A stretch of 64,000 nt of DNA from DATAVB01 sp036267955 (GCA_036267955.1 DATAVB010000115.1:1-64000), one strand, 5' to 3'. Counted from the first letter of the stretch, positions 7,354 through 17,069 are shown. Made by a program: numbers and translations. The notes: generated by a model not told the origin, from the letters alone.

Positions 7354-10300
7354 GTGGGCACGGTCGTACTCAGGCGGCAACCGCGTCGGCAGGCGCCCGA
7401 GCTGCCCGGCGGCGAGGTGATTGTCGACCCTCCTCCGGTCATCCCGGACGGGCAGGGTCGCAACTGGTCCCAGATGATGATGATGTTGCCGATGCTCGCC
7501 GGCTCGGGTGCGATGGCGCTGATGTTCGCCGGCCGTGGCGGCGGAATGCTGAGCTACATGACCGGCGGTCTGTTCGGTGTGTCCTCGCTGGGCATGATCG
7601 GCATGCAGCTGATGAACGGCGGCGGCAAGAGCAAGAAAGAGATGATCGCCGCCCGGCGCGACTACATGCGGCATCTGGCCCTGCACCGCCGGAAGGTACG
7701 GCGGACCGCCGCCCAACAGCGCAAGGCGATGTTCTACCGCCACCCCGACCCGGCGTCGTTGTGGAGCACGGCCGAGAGCCACCGGTTGTGGGAGCGGCGC
7801 CGGGACGACGCCGATTTCGGCGTGGTCCGGGTCGGGGTGGGTCCGCAGGAACTCGTGACCCCGATCGTCCCGCCGCAGACGCGGCCGCTGGATGATCTCG
7901 AGCCGGTATGTGCCCTTGCCCTGCGGCAGTTCGTGCTGACCTACTCCCGGGTGCCGGATCTGCCGGTCGCGATGGCGGTCAACGGGTTCAGCCGGGTATA
8001 CCTGCGCGGCCGGGAAGAGCCGGCCCGGGCGGCCTGTCGCGCCTTGCTGGCCCAGCTGGCCGTGCATCACTCGCCGGACGACATATTGATCGCGGTGTGC
8101 GCAGCGGAGGAGCGGCGGCAGGCCTGGGAATGGGCAAAGTGGCTGCCACACGCGCTGCACCCGGAGCGGTCCGATGCGCTCGGCCGGCTTCGGATGGTCG
8201 CCGGCAGCGTGCCAGCCCTGGAGGCGATGCTGGACGACCTGCTGTCCGCCCGGCCGCGCTTCGACCCGAATGCGCCGACCCCGCAGGTCGCCGGCCAGCA
8301 CCTGGTGGTGGTGCTCGACGGTGGCGATATCACCGGCTCGAACCATCTGATGACCGAGGGCGGGGTCGAGGGCGTGACCGTCATCGACCTGCAGAACATG
8401 CCGCCGCGCCTGCTGGACCGGGCCACCCTGGTGCTGGAGGTCGACGACAAGGCGAAGCTGCGCAGCCGGACCGTCGACGGCGAGAATGAGATCGGGCAGG
8501 CGGACTCACTGACCACGGCCGAGGCCGAGGCGCTGGCCCGTCAACTGGCGCCGTACCGGGTGTCGGTCGCTGGCCAGGGCGAGCAGAGCATGAGCTCGGC
8601 ACTGGGGCTCGCCGAGCTGCTCGAGCTCGGCGATCCGTATTCGTTCGACCCGTCCGTCGCCTGGCTGCCCCGCCCCAACCGGGACCGGTTGCGGGTCCCG
8701 ATCGGGATCGGGCCGGATGGCCAGCCGATCGACCTGGACCTGAAGGAATCGGCCCAGGACGGCATGGGCCCGCACGGTCTGCTCGTCGGCGCGACCGGTG
8801 CGGGCAAGTCCGAGCTGCTGCGGACGCTGGTCCTGGCCCTCGCCGTGACGCACGACTCCGAGACGCTCAATTTCGTGCTCGTCGACTTCAAGGGCGGCGC
8901 CACCTTCACCAAGCTCGACCGGCTGCCGCACACCAGCGCGGTCATCACCAACCTGGCCGACGAGTTGCCGCTGGTGGACCGGATGACCGACGCCATTAAC
9001 GGCGAGCTGTTGCGCCGCCAGGAGTTGCTGCGCCGGGCCGGCAATTTCTCCTCGGTCCGCGACTATGAGAAGGCGCGGGTCGCCGGCGCGCCGCTGGCAC
9101 CGCTGCCGAGTCTGTTGATCATCTGCGACGAGTTCAGCGAGCTGCTGTCGGCCAAGCCCGACTTCATCGACATGTTTGTGCAGATCGGCCGGGTCGGTCG
9201 ATCCCTTGGCGTGCATTTGTTGCTCGCCTCGCAACGGCTCGAGGAGGGGCGGCTGCGCGGGCTGGACACCCACCTGTCGTACCGGATCGGCCTGCGGACC
9301 AACTCGGCGATGGAGTCCCGGGTCGTGCTGAACTCGCCGGAGGCCTTCGAACTGCCACGGGCGCCCGGCCACGGCTACATGAAATTTGGCACCGAGGCGC
9401 TGGTCCGGTTCCGGGCGGCGTATGTGTCGGGTTTCTATCGACGGCCGGGCGAGGTGCTGGTCTCGGCGCAGACCGGTGAGTTCGGGGCGGTGCGCGATTA
9501 CGACACGCGTTATCTCGCGCCCCCGGTGGAGGCCGAGCCGGATCCCGGCGAGCCGACCGAGAATCCCGATGAGGCGATCGGGACAAGCCTGCTTGATGTG
9601 CTGGTCGAACGGGTCGAGGGAAAGGGAGTCCCGGCGCACCAGGTGTGGCTGCCGCCGCTGGGCGAGCCACCGACCCTGGACGCGTTGTTGCCGCCGCTGC
9701 TCATCGACCCCGAGCGCGGGCTCACCGTGTCGAATCGGGACGTGCGCGGTTCGTTGCGCGCACCGGTGGGCATTGTGGACCGGCCGCTCGACCAGCGGCG
9801 CGACGTGCTGACTTTGGATCTGGCCGGCGGCAGCGGTCATGTCGTGGTGGTCGGCGGTCCGCAGAGTGGTAAGAGCACGCTGCTGCGGACGATCATCGCC
9901 AGCTATTCGCTGACGCATACGCCCCGCGACGTGCAGTTCTACTGTCTGGACTTCGGTGGCGGCTCGCTGGCATCGCTGCGCGATCTGCCGCACGTCGGCG
10001 GAGTCGCGGCCCGGACCGACCATGACCAGGTTCGGCGCACCATCGCCGAAATGCAGACGCTCCTGGAACAGCGGGAACGGCGTTTCGCCGAGTTCGGCAT
10101 CGATTCGATGATCACCTATCGCCGGCTCAAGCAGCAGGGCCACCACGCGGACGACGTCTTCGGTGACGCGTTCCTCGTCGTGGACAACTGGATCACGATC
10201 CGCAACGAGTTCGAGGACCTCGAGCCGGTGCTGACCGACCTGGCGACCCGGGGGCTGTCGTACGGCGTCCACGTCATCGCCGCCGTCTCGCGGTGGATGG

Positions 10301-11316
10301 ATCTGCGGCCGGCGATCCGCGACCTGCTCGGCACCAGGCTCGAGCTGCGCCTGGGTGACCCGACCGACTCGTACCTGGACCGCCGCACCGCCATGAACGT
10401 GCCGGCGGAGTCGCCGGGGCGCGGCATCACCCCGGACCGGATGCACATGCTGACTGGGCTGCCCCGGCTGGACGGCCGGCCGGAGGCGACCGATCTCGCC
10501 GACGGTGTCGCGGCGCTGGTCGAGGACGTACGCAAGGCGTGGCAGGGTCCGACCGCGCCACGGGTACGCCTCCTGCCCGACCTGGTGCCGTACGAGAGCC
10601 TGCCGGTGAACAAGGACCGGGGCATCGTCATCGGCCTGTCCGAGAGCGACCTCGGGCCGGTCTATCTGGACCTGGCCGCCGATCCGCACTTCGTCGTGTA
10701 CGGCGACGCGGAGTGCGGCAAGAGCACGTTCCTGCGGTCGTTCAGCCAACGTCTGGTGGCGCAGTACGAGGCGAGCGAGGCCCGCATCATCCTGCTCGAC
10801 TACCGGCGCAGCCTGCTCGGTGCCGTGAGCTCCGATCACCTCATCGGCTACGGCACGTCGGCGGACAGCTCGCGCACGATCATCGCCGAGGTAACCGAGG
10901 TCATGCGCAACCGGCTGCCCGGTCCGGACGTCACGCCGGAGCAGTTGCGCAACCGGACCTGGTACACCGGAGCCGACCTCTACCTGCTGGTCGACGACTA
11001 CGACCTGGTGGCCGGCGGCGCCCCGAATCCGCTCGATCCGCTGGTGGAGTTCCTGCCGCAGGCCCGCGACATCGGCCTGCATCTGATTCTCACCCGCCGC
11101 AGTGGTGGCGCCGGGCGGGCGATGTACGAAAAGGTGCTGCTGCGGTTGAACGAGCTCTCCTCGCCCGGGCTGATCATGTCCGGCAGCCGCGAAGAGGGGG
11201 CCCTCATCGGGAATGTGCGGCCCAGCCCGATGCCGCCTGGGCGGGGGCGCATGATCACCCGACGCGAAGGTTCCCGACTGGTCCAGCTGGCGTGGCAACC
11301 GCCGCCGGAGATCTAG
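7354..11316 (+). CDS. eccC: Type VII secretion FtsK/SpoIIIE ATPase EccC (fused Ca/Cb)
   Basis: The 1320-aa motor protein begins at GTG with GAAGGAGGG upstream. Two hydrophobic segments near residues 35-90 are followed by three P-loop ATPase domains with Walker A motifs GATGAGKS (479-486), GGPQSGKS (834-841) and GDAECGKS (1117-1124). Walker B-like strands read IICDEFSEL, LVVDNWITI and LLVDDYDLV. EccC recognises the Esx C-terminal signal and powers export; domain 1 is usually the active motor and the other two bind substrate. The Ca and Cb halves are fused as in ESX-2 to ESX-5 rather than split as in ESX-1. All three Walker A motifs are intact here. Confidence 0.97.
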   Translation: MGTVVLRRQPRRQAPELPGGEVIVDPPPVIPDGQGRNWSQMMMMLPMLAGSGAMALMFAGRGGGMLSYMTGGLFGVSSLGMIGMQLMNGGGKSKKEMIAARRDYMRHLALHRRKVRRTAAQQRKAMFYRHPDPASLWSTAESHRLWERRRDDADFGVVRVGVGPQELVTPIVPPQTRPLDDLEPVCALALRQFVLTYSRVPDLPVAMAVNGFSRVYLRGREEPARAACRALLAQLAVHHSPDDILIAVCAAEERRQAWEWAKWLPHALHPERSDALGRLRMVAGSVPALEAMLDDLLSARPRFDPNAPTPQVAGQHLVVVLDGGDITGSNHLMTEGGVEGVTVIDLQNMPPRLLDRATLVLEVDDKAKLRSRTVDGENEIGQADSLTTAEAEALARQLAPYRVSVAGQGEQSMSSALGLAELLELGDPYSFDPSVAWLPRPNRDRLRVPIGIGPDGQPIDLDLKESAQDGMGPHGLLVGATGAGKSELLRTLVLALAVTHDSETLNFVLVDFKGGATFTKLDRLPHTSAVITNLADELPLVDRMTDAINGELLRRQELLRRAGNFSSVRDYEKARVAGAPLAPLPSLLIICDEFSELLSAKPDFIDMFVQIGRVGRSLGVHLLLASQRLEEGRLRGLDTHLSYRIGLRTNSAMESRVVLNSPEAFELPRAPGHGYMKFGTEALVRFRAAYVSGFYRRPGEVLVSAQTGEFGAVRDYDTRYLAPPVEAEPDPGEPTENPDEAIGTSLLDVLVERVEGKGVPAHQVWLPPLGEPPTLDALLPPLLIDPERGLTVSNRDVRGSLRAPVGIVDRPLDQRRDVLTLDLAGGSGHVVVVGGPQSGKSTLLRTIIASYSLTHTPRDVQFYCLDFGGGSLASLRDLPHVGGVAARTDHDQVRRTIAEMQTLLEQRERRFAEFGIDSMITYRRLKQQGHHADDVFGDAFLVVDNWITIRNEFEDLEPVLTDLATRGLSYGVHVIAAVSRWMDLRPAIRDLLGTRLELRLGDPTDSYLDRRTAMNVPAESPGRGITPDRMHMLTGLPRLDGRPEATDLADGVAALVEDVRKAWQGPTAPRVRLLPDLVPYESLPVNKDRGIVIGLSESDLGPVYLDLAADPHFVVYGDAECGKSTFLRSFSQRLVAQYEASEARIILLDYRRSLLGAVSSDHLIGYGTSADSSRTIIAEVTEVMRNRLPGPDVTPEQLRNRTWYTGADLYLLVDDYDLVAGGAPNPLDPLVEFLPQARDIGLHLILTRRSGGAGRAMYEKVLLRLNELSSPGLIMSGSREEGALIGNVRPSPMPPGRGRMITRREGSRLVQLAWQPPPEI

Positions 11317-11515
11317 TGCTCGCCGGCCAAGGGTGAGGGCCAAATATGAGGCTCACACGCGTTCATTCGTCGTTCGATCGCTGCTCACCGGCACCGGGAA
11401 CCGTGTTCCCTCAATTTTCGTCGGTTTGGGCACCCAACGGACATCACGGGCACTACAGTTTTGTCCTGGTCCCCGCACAATGGTTCGCACTGCGTGACCG
11501 AGAGGAGCCGGAAAA

Positions 11516-12169
11516 ATGGCCGATGGCACCAAGGTCCAGATCAACGATCTCGCCGACTTCGGTAAGAAGACGGCAGGTATGGGTGTGAGCTCGGGCGGAT
11601 CGTCCGACACGGACACCACCGTCGCGAAGTTCACCAAAGGCCTCGGTGGCGCGGTGGGCGGCATCGCGAAGGGGCAGATCGCCGGCTCGGGTCTGGGCAC
11701 CAATGAGTCGCAGACCTTCAACGACTGGTATTCGCAGGCGGTTTCGCCGTCCGCCACCCAGTGTGTGCAGGACACGCCGAGACAGCTCATGGCGCTCGGT
11801 GGTGGCGCGGTGGTGATGGCGGGCAATTACGCAGAGGGCGACATATCGCAGCGCAAGGCCATGGACAACGTGCTCGACATGTTCAGCATGGACCCGAGCA
11901 AGGGCCTTGACGCCGACCTTGACAAGCAGGGTGCCAGCGACAAGTACCACACCACTACCAAGCCGCTGCCGCCGGTCACCACAACGCAGGACCCGGTGAA
12001 GAACGGCCCGGAGACGCCGGGCGAGCGCGCCGCCCGGCAGGCTACCGAGCACCACAATAAATACGGCAAGGACGAGACCTGGCCCAAGCCGCCCAAGGAG
12101 CCCAAGACCAAGATCCTCGCGCCCGGTCCGATCGGTGAGCCCCCGCCGTCAACGGGGCCTATGGTCTGA
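11516..12169 (+). CDS. ESX-locus protein of unknown function, candidate substrate
   Basis: The 217-aa product starts after GAGAGGAGCCGG. The N-terminal half is mixed (KVQINDLADFGKKTAG, later FNDWYSQAVSPSATQ and LMALGGGAVVMAGNYAEGD), the rest is a Pro/Lys-rich tail (PPKEPKTKILAPGPIGEPPP). No signal peptide or membrane helix is visible. The gene lies between eccC and a larger candidate substrate and ends before a strong hairpin. I do not recognise the family. Length, disordered tail and position suggest a secreted protein or a chaperone of one. Confidence 0.6.
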   Translation: MADGTKVQINDLADFGKKTAGMGVSSGGSSDTDTTVAKFTKGLGGAVGGIAKGQIAGSGLGTNESQTFNDWYSQAVSPSATQCVQDTPRQLMALGGGAVVMAGNYAEGDISQRKAMDNVLDMFSMDPSKGLDADLDKQGASDKYHTTTKPLPPVTTTQDPVKNGPETPGERAARQATEHHNKYGKDETWPKPPKEPKTKILAPGPIGEPPPSTGPMV

Positions 12170-12195
12170 AACCGACCGGCGTCAGCTGCCGTCTG

Positions 12196-12224
12196 ATGAG
12201 CGGCCGGCAGCCCCGGCCGCTCAT
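12196..12224 (+). terminator. Hairpin terminator after the 217-aa gene
   Basis: Perfect 12-bp arms (ATGAGCGGCCGG and complement) flank a 5-base loop, 26 bases after the stop codon. It may uncouple the 217-aa gene from the next gene. Confidence 0.7.
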
Positions 12225-12256
12225 TGGTAATCGGACGCGAATGAAGGTGAGACGTC

Positions 12257-14224
12257 GTGGGTGGCAAGAAGTGGGAATCCACACCTAGCTACGGCCCCAA
12301 TGGCCCGCCGGAATACTCCACGGATTTCAACCCCAGCAAGAACCGGCCCAGCCAGCTCACCTCACAGATGACCATCGTCGACATCTACCCCAAGGTTATG
12401 GCGGAGCGGCCGGACGACATTGACCAGGCTGCGACCGGCTGGACCGACTTTGCCAAACAATTGGACACGGTCAGCACTCAGTTGCGCGACAACTACGACA
12501 AGGTCGCAAGCGACTGGGACAGCGACGCCGGTGGAATGTTCACCGCCTATGTTTCCGACTTCCTGTCATCGGTGGACAACTGGCACGACGCTGCGGTGTC
12601 GAATGGTCCCGCATTGACAACGCTGGCCTCATCCATCCGCAATCTGCAAAACAAGATGACGCAGATGTGGAATTCGTTCGACCAGGACATCCAGAAGGCC
12701 GAAGCGAAGAAGAAACAAGGGCACGCACTATGGCATGGCTTTGGCCAATGGGTCGACGGATTGAAGCTGGGCTGGGAGGGCGAGACTGACCTCGACCCCG
12801 TTCTGGAGGACTACACCAATCGGGTCAAGACCCAAATCGTCGAGCCGATGAACAAGGCATTCAGCGACGCGTTTCTCTCGGTACATCCCGGAATGAAGCT
12901 CGGCGGACCGACGAACGGCCCGAGCATGAAGGACATCACCGCCGCGATAAAGCGGCTCAACATGCCGCCCACCCCGCCTGGGTTGGGACGTGGCCCCATG
13001 CCCAGCGCACAGGCGGTCGCCCCTCCCGGTGCTCAGCCGACGATGCCTCCTGCGCCGGTCATGCCGCCGGTGGGGACGCTGCCGGTCGCGCCACCGCCAG
13101 TTGCGCCGCCGGTCGCACCGCGGGCGGTCGCTCCGCCGCCGGTACCAGTCGCGCCGCCAGCGCCGGTCGCACCCCCCGCGCCACCGGCGCCGATCGCACC
13201 GCCCGCACCGGTGGGGCCGCCGGCGCCGATCGCACCGAATTTGAAGCTTGCGCCACCACAACTGCCCGGCGGGCTGGGCGATGCGCCGCTGCCGCCGGGT
13301 GGCCTGCCGCCAGGCGCACTCCCGCCGGGCACGTTGCCGCCGGGGCTGGGGCGTGGCGCTCCGCCGACCGCGCCGGGTCTGGGCGGTGAGAACGTCCTGC
13401 CGCCGGGTGGACAGGGTGGGCTGCCGGGACAGGCCCCGGGAAACCGTCCGGGTGCCCCCGGTATGCCGCGTGGGCTGCAGGGCCGTGGGGGAATGAGCGA
13501 GCCGGAGATGCCGCCGAGTTCGAGCCTGCGTCCGCCGCCGCCGCAGTTGTCCGGTCGCGGTGGTCCCGGTGGCGGGAACAAGCGACCTGGGCGACCGGGT
13601 ACGCCGCGCGGGCCGGGTAACGAAGAGCCGGAGATGCCGCCGGGCGGCCGGGGTGGTCCGGCGCTGCCTGGACGCAACGGTAAGAACGGAAAACCGGACC
13701 CGAACAGGCGCTCGGGTCGTCCGGGTGGGCCGCCGGGAGACGATATTCCGGAGAGCCCGTCGCGGATGGGTACGCCGCGGAATCTGCAGGGCATCCGGGA
13801 CAAGCGGCCGCGGTGGCGGCCCGGTTCGCTGGAGTCGGAACAGATTCCGATGCGGACGTTGCCGACCTTGAACGGTCGGCTGGGCCCGGAGTCGGCCGAC
13901 CTGCAGGAGAGTCTGGAGTCGGCGGAGCAGGCGTTGCGGCCGGGTCTGGCTGGTCGCGGTGTCGGTCGGGGCGGCACGCGCCCCGCACCGGCTCAGGGTG
14001 AACCGGAGATGACTCGGCCGGCGGCCTTGGCGCCGAAGAAGCGGCGCCCGGAGTCGGAGGAGGAGCGTGCGAGGCCGACCGTGGACTTCGTGGGCGATTC
14101 GGAGTTGTTCACGCCCAAGGACGCGGCTCCGGCGGTCATCGAACGACCGGAGGAAGCGAAACCGGTTGTCGCCGGCAAGCCGGCGCTACGGCCCGCCGCT
14201 CCGGTCGACCATGGCTCGGTGTAG
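12257..14224 (+). CDS. Large ESX substrate: helical WXG100-like domain plus Pro/Gly-rich tail
   Basis: The 655-aa product starts at GTG with GAAGGTGAG upstream. Residues about 35-230 form a helical domain (DDIDQAATGWTDFAKQLD, then KVASDWDSDAGGMF), resembling WXG100/EspB-type substrates. Residues about 235-560 are extremely rich in Pro, Gly, Ala and Arg (APPAPVAPPAPP and similar), followed by a charged C-terminus. The architecture matches large EspB/PPE-like secreted proteins whose tail is disordered. It is flanked by terminator hairpins at both ends, so it may be expressed as its own unit. Function beyond being a likely exported protein is unknown. Confidence 0.7.
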   Translation: MGGKKWESTPSYGPNGPPEYSTDFNPSKNRPSQLTSQMTIVDIYPKVMAERPDDIDQAATGWTDFAKQLDTVSTQLRDNYDKVASDWDSDAGGMFTAYVSDFLSSVDNWHDAAVSNGPALTTLASSIRNLQNKMTQMWNSFDQDIQKAEAKKKQGHALWHGFGQWVDGLKLGWEGETDLDPVLEDYTNRVKTQIVEPMNKAFSDAFLSVHPGMKLGGPTNGPSMKDITAAIKRLNMPPTPPGLGRGPMPSAQAVAPPGAQPTMPPAPVMPPVGTLPVAPPPVAPPVAPRAVAPPPVPVAPPAPVAPPAPPAPIAPPAPVGPPAPIAPNLKLAPPQLPGGLGDAPLPPGGLPPGALPPGTLPPGLGRGAPPTAPGLGGENVLPPGGQGGLPGQAPGNRPGAPGMPRGLQGRGGMSEPEMPPSSSLRPPPPQLSGRGGPGGGNKRPGRPGTPRGPGNEEPEMPPGGRGGPALPGRNGKNGKPDPNRRSGRPGGPPGDDIPESPSRMGTPRNLQGIRDKRPRWRPGSLESEQIPMRTLPTLNGRLGPESADLQESLESAEQALRPGLAGRGVGRGGTRPAPAQGEPEMTRPAALAPKKRRPESEEERARPTVDFVGDSELFTPKDAAPAVIERPEEAKPVVAGKPALRPAAPVDHGSV

Positions 14225-14234
14225 CTAGCATGGC

Positions 14235-14269
14235 GGGACGGCCGACATCGTCGAGGTGTCGGCCGTCCC
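14235..14269. terminator. Strong hairpin between the 655-aa gene and eccE
   Basis: Perfect 13-bp arms (GGGACGGCCGACA and complement) enclose a 9-base loop. Flanking ATGGC and GCCAT can extend the stem. It begins 11 bases after the upstream stop and contains an alternative GTG start for eccE, which argues against that start. Confidence 0.8.
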
Positions 14270-14294
14270 TTGCCATCTCAACGGAAGCACGAGG

Positions 14295-15989
14295 ATGACG
14301 CCGCAGCACAGCAGTGAGCCTCCTGCCCCTCCGGATGACGGCGGGGGAGTTCGGCCACCGCATGCTGACCAACCGCATGCTGCTCAGCCGCATGCTGCTC
14401 AGCCGCATGCTGCTCAGCCGTACGGTGGTCAACCGCCGAGCGGCGGGGCCGCGCTGTACGCGCCCCGGCCGGTCGCTCCCGAGCAGGCGCGAGTGCCCGG
14501 CGGCATCATCGGAGCCCGGCCGGCGGCGGCCGCGCCGCCGCCGCAGGCGCCGGCCGAGAGCCTGCTGAGCACCTACGCCGCCGTCCCGCCGGTGGCCGGC
14601 GTGGCCGCGCCGCCGCAGACCCACGCCCGTACCGAGACCGCCCGCCCACAGTCCGCCCAGCTGGCTCAGGCCGCCGCGGCGCAACGGGCGCTGGCTTCGG
14701 CATCGGTCGCGACCATCACCCCGCCGACCGGGGCGGGGTGGAGCAATTGGCAGGCGAGTTCGCTCGCGGTCGCCCCCGAGGTCGAGCCGCCGACCGGCAA
14801 CCCTGGGCGGCCCCGCCGGCCGGTCAAACCGGCGACGGCGTGGAGCCTGCACGCCGTACAGATCATTGCCTGGCAACTCGCCATCGTCGGGGTGCTCGTC
14901 GGGATCCAGCAGCCGCTCGAGCGGATGATTCCATTGCTGGTCGGCGCATTCGTACTGCTGGCGGTCACGGTCCCGCGGTTCCACGGACACTGGGCGTACC
15001 AGTGGTTGGGCACCTGGTTGCGGTTCGCCAATCGACGTCGGCGGCGCAGCTTTGTCGCCGGATCGCCGATCAGTGAGCTGCTGCGCCCGTTCCTGCGTGG
15101 GCTGCAGATCGGGACCATCGAGATCGACGAGACCGAGCGGGCCGTGTTGACGCACGCGGGCGGGCTCACCGTACTGATCGAGGTGGCTCCGCTCGGCAAC
15201 GGCATGTTCGTCGACGCGGGCGTGACGGTGCCGCCGCCGACCGACCTGCTGCCGCCGGCCGAGGAGAGCGGCGCACCGGTCTCGGCGCAGATCGTCGTGC
15301 AGACGACCCCGGCGCCCGGCGCCAACCGGGCTCAGGGCATCGTGGCGGACTCGTATCACGCGCTCGGCCAGGGCATGGTCCCGGCACATCGCCGGTCCTG
15401 GATCGCGTTGCAGGCGATGCGCACACCACTCGATCCGGGCTCGGGCGACGCGGATCTGCGCGCGACCCTGATCAACGCCGTGGCCCGACTGGAACGTCGA
15501 CTGCGCCGCGCGGGCATGCGGGCCACGGTGCTGGACGGAGCGCAGCTGACCGCCGACCTCGCCATCCTGAGTGGTGCCGCGACGGTGCCTGCGCAGAACG
15601 GCCCACCGGTGGTCCAGGTGCAGGAGCAGTGGCGTTTCTGGTCCGCCGGCCCGCACACCCAGATCACCTACCGGCTGCACGGTTGGCCGGATCTCGGGAC
15701 GCACGCCGGCCGGGAGTTCTTCGATCGGTTGGCGACCGTGTCCACCGTGACGACCACCGTCGGGCTGGCCGCGCGTCGCGTGACGCGGCCGTCCGGCAAG
15801 TCCGTCGACACCTCCGAACTCGAGCTCGAAGCCGTACTGCGGCTCACCGTTCCGACCGGGCATGTGGAGATTTTGAAGACACAGCTTGACGATCTGGCCG
15901 GGCGGCACGGCGTGCGGTTGCAGCGGATGAACGGCGAACACGCCTTCGGGGTGGCAGCCTCGCTCCCGCTCGGCGGGTTCGTCACATGA
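14295..15989 (+). CDS. eccE: Type VII secretion protein EccE-like
   Basis: The 564-aa product has a long disordered N-terminal extension (about 180 aa, Ala/Pro/Gln-rich, including a PHAAQ tandem repeat), then two membrane helices (IIAWQLAIVGVLVGI and MIPLLVGAFVLLAVTV) and a cytosolic domain beginning FHGHWAYQWLGTWLR, the EccE pattern. EccE sits at the rim of the ESX membrane complex. I use ATG 14295; GTG 14256 lies inside a terminator hairpin. The extension is much longer than in mycobacterial EccE. Its stop overlaps the next start (ATGA). Confidence 0.85.
   Translation: MTPQHSSEPPAPPDDGGGVRPPHADQPHAAQPHAAQPHAAQPYGGQPPSGGAALYAPRPVAPEQARVPGGIIGARPAAAAPPPQAPAESLLSTYAAVPPVAGVAAPPQTHARTETARPQSAQLAQAAAAQRALASASVATITPPTGAGWSNWQASSLAVAPEVEPPTGNPGRPRRPVKPATAWSLHAVQIIAWQLAIVGVLVGIQQPLERMIPLLVGAFVLLAVTVPRFHGHWAYQWLGTWLRFANRRRRRSFVAGSPISELLRPFLRGLQIGTIEIDETERAVLTHAGGLTVLIEVAPLGNGMFVDAGVTVPPPTDLLPPAEESGAPVSAQIVVQTTPAPGANRAQGIVADSYHALGQGMVPAHRRSWIALQAMRTPLDPGSGDADLRATLINAVARLERRLRRAGMRATVLDGAQLTADLAILSGAATVPAQNGPPVVQVQEQWRFWSAGPHTQITYRLHGWPDLGTHAGREFFDRLATVSTVTTTVGLAARRVTRPSGKSVDTSELELEAVLRLTVPTGHVEILKTQLDDLAGRHGVRLQRMNGEHAFGVAASLPLGGFVT
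14358..14432 (+). repeat. 15-bp in-frame tandem repeat in eccE
   Basis: Five units with period 15; CCGCATGCTGCTCAG is repeated exactly at 14373, 14388 and 14403, with diverged copies on each side. It encodes PHAAQ. Confidence 0.92.
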
Positions 15990-16678
15990 GCGCGATCTCT
16001 TCGCTGACCCAGATTGGCCCGCAGGTCGCCGATTCCGACACCGCCAATGCGATTCGGGTGCACACCGGCGGCGCCGGTCTGATCCTGGGTGCCAACGAAC
16101 GCGGCCGCCCGGTGACGGTGGCGTTCTTCCGATCCGAGCCGACCGTGGCGACGACCATCGGGCAGCTCGGATTGGCCCAGCTGATCGCTTTTCGGGCGCT
16201 GGCGCTCGGCGCACAGCTGGTGGTCGCGACCGGGCGCCCCAGTGCCTGGTCCACGTTCGCCGGCGCTGCCTCCGCCACCCGCGCAGGAGCGGTTGAGATC
16301 GTGCCTCCGCATGCCCCGCCGGAGCGGTTCGGGTCGAGCGTGCGCCCGTTCCTGTTCGTCGTCGACAGTGACTCGACCGCCGCCGTGGGGTCCACACCGT
16401 CGGTGTCGGGCTGGTCGACCGTGCTCACCGTGCGGGAACAGCTCACCTCATGGGAAGCCGGCCCGTTGGGCCGTGCCGATCTGGTCGTCGCGCAGTCGCT
16501 GACCCCGGTGGAGTCGGCGCTGCTGTGTAAGGCGACCAATCTGCCGGACTACCAGCAGGCGTTCTCGGTCCTGCCGGACGAGGCGGTCGCCGTGATCACG
16601 CATGACGGGGTCCGATGGGCCCGTACGGCGCGGACCACGCTGGAACGCCGGGTTATCGGATCGCTCACGCCCGGCTGA
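15986..16678 (+). CDS. EccE-coupled ESX protein of unknown function
   Basis: The 230-aa product overlaps the eccE stop by four bases, so the two are translationally coupled. It is alpha/beta in character (AGLILGANERGRPVTVAFF, AVITHDGVRW) without a membrane helix, signal peptide or nucleotide-binding motif. I do not recognise the family. Tight coupling suggests a subunit or assembly factor working with EccE on the cytoplasmic side, which is inference from position. It ends only 4 bases from the converging gene at 16683. Confidence 0.65.
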   Translation: MSAISSLTQIGPQVADSDTANAIRVHTGGAGLILGANERGRPVTVAFFRSEPTVATTIGQLGLAQLIAFRALALGAQLVVATGRPSAWSTFAGAASATRAGAVEIVPPHAPPERFGSSVRPFLFVVDSDSTAAVGSTPSVSGWSTVLTVREQLTSWEAGPLGRADLVVAQSLTPVESALLCKATNLPDYQQAFSVLPDEAVAVITHDGVRWARTARTTLERRVIGSLTPG

Positions 16679-16682
16679 GCCG

Positions 16683-17069
16683 TCACTGGCTCAGCTCGAC
16701 CACGTTCTCGCTCAGCTCGCGTACATCGGCCCGGGGCACCCACCGACGGTAGACACCCCGTTCGATCCGCTGCAGGCCGAGCCGCTGCGCGACCGGCACC
16801 TCCCCGCCGGTGTATTCCAGCAGCAGGTCGTCGTCCTTCTCGCCGTGCACTGTGAACGGCGCTCCGCGCCACTCACAATCCGTGGTGACGAACTGGATCG
16901 CGTCACACTCGTCGGCCGGGATCTCCCGGACGTAGCGGTCTGCCCCGACGCTGTCGAATCCATCCGCCGGGGTCGACCGGTACAGCCGCATCCAGAGTTG
17001 CTCCGGCCGTGGGTGCGGCGCCGCGGAATAGTCGGCTCCGTTCCAGCTGGCGCGATAGGTGTGCCACAT
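16683..17069 (-). CDS. Hypothetical protein coupled to the SseB-domain gene
   Basis: The 128-aa product starts MWHTYRASWNGADYSA. The ATG shares its A with the TGA stop of the upstream gene, which fixes this start. It contains WMRLYRSTPADGF and EWRGAPFTVHGE and looks like a small soluble alpha/beta protein. The family is not recognised. Being coupled to an SseB-domain protein beside an ESX locus suggests a cytoplasmic partner, perhaps an immunity or chaperone function; this is speculative. Confidence 0.6.
   Translation of the reverse strand: MWHTYRASWNGADYSAAPHPRPEQLWMRLYRSTPADGFDSVGADRYVREIPADECDAIQFVTTDCEWRGAPFTVHGEKDDDLLLEYTGGEVPVAQRLGLQRIERGVYRRWVPRADVRELSENVVELSQ

Noticed and set aside
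7185..7463. N-terminal extension of eccD to 7463
   Set aside because: Would overlap the divergent eccC gene; GTG 7184 has a good Shine-Dalgarno and begins at the conserved domain.
8506..11343. 945-codon open frame antisense to eccC
   Set aside because: It mirrors the GC-rich third positions of eccC; its composition (Arg, Gln, His) is that of a shadow frame and eccC is certain.
13033..13988. Minus-strand Pro/Gly/Ala-rich frames opposite the 655-aa substrate
   Set aside because: Low-complexity complement of the coding strand.
14256..14294. GTG 14256 as start of eccE
   Set aside because: It lies inside a perfect terminator hairpin; ATG 14295 is preferred.
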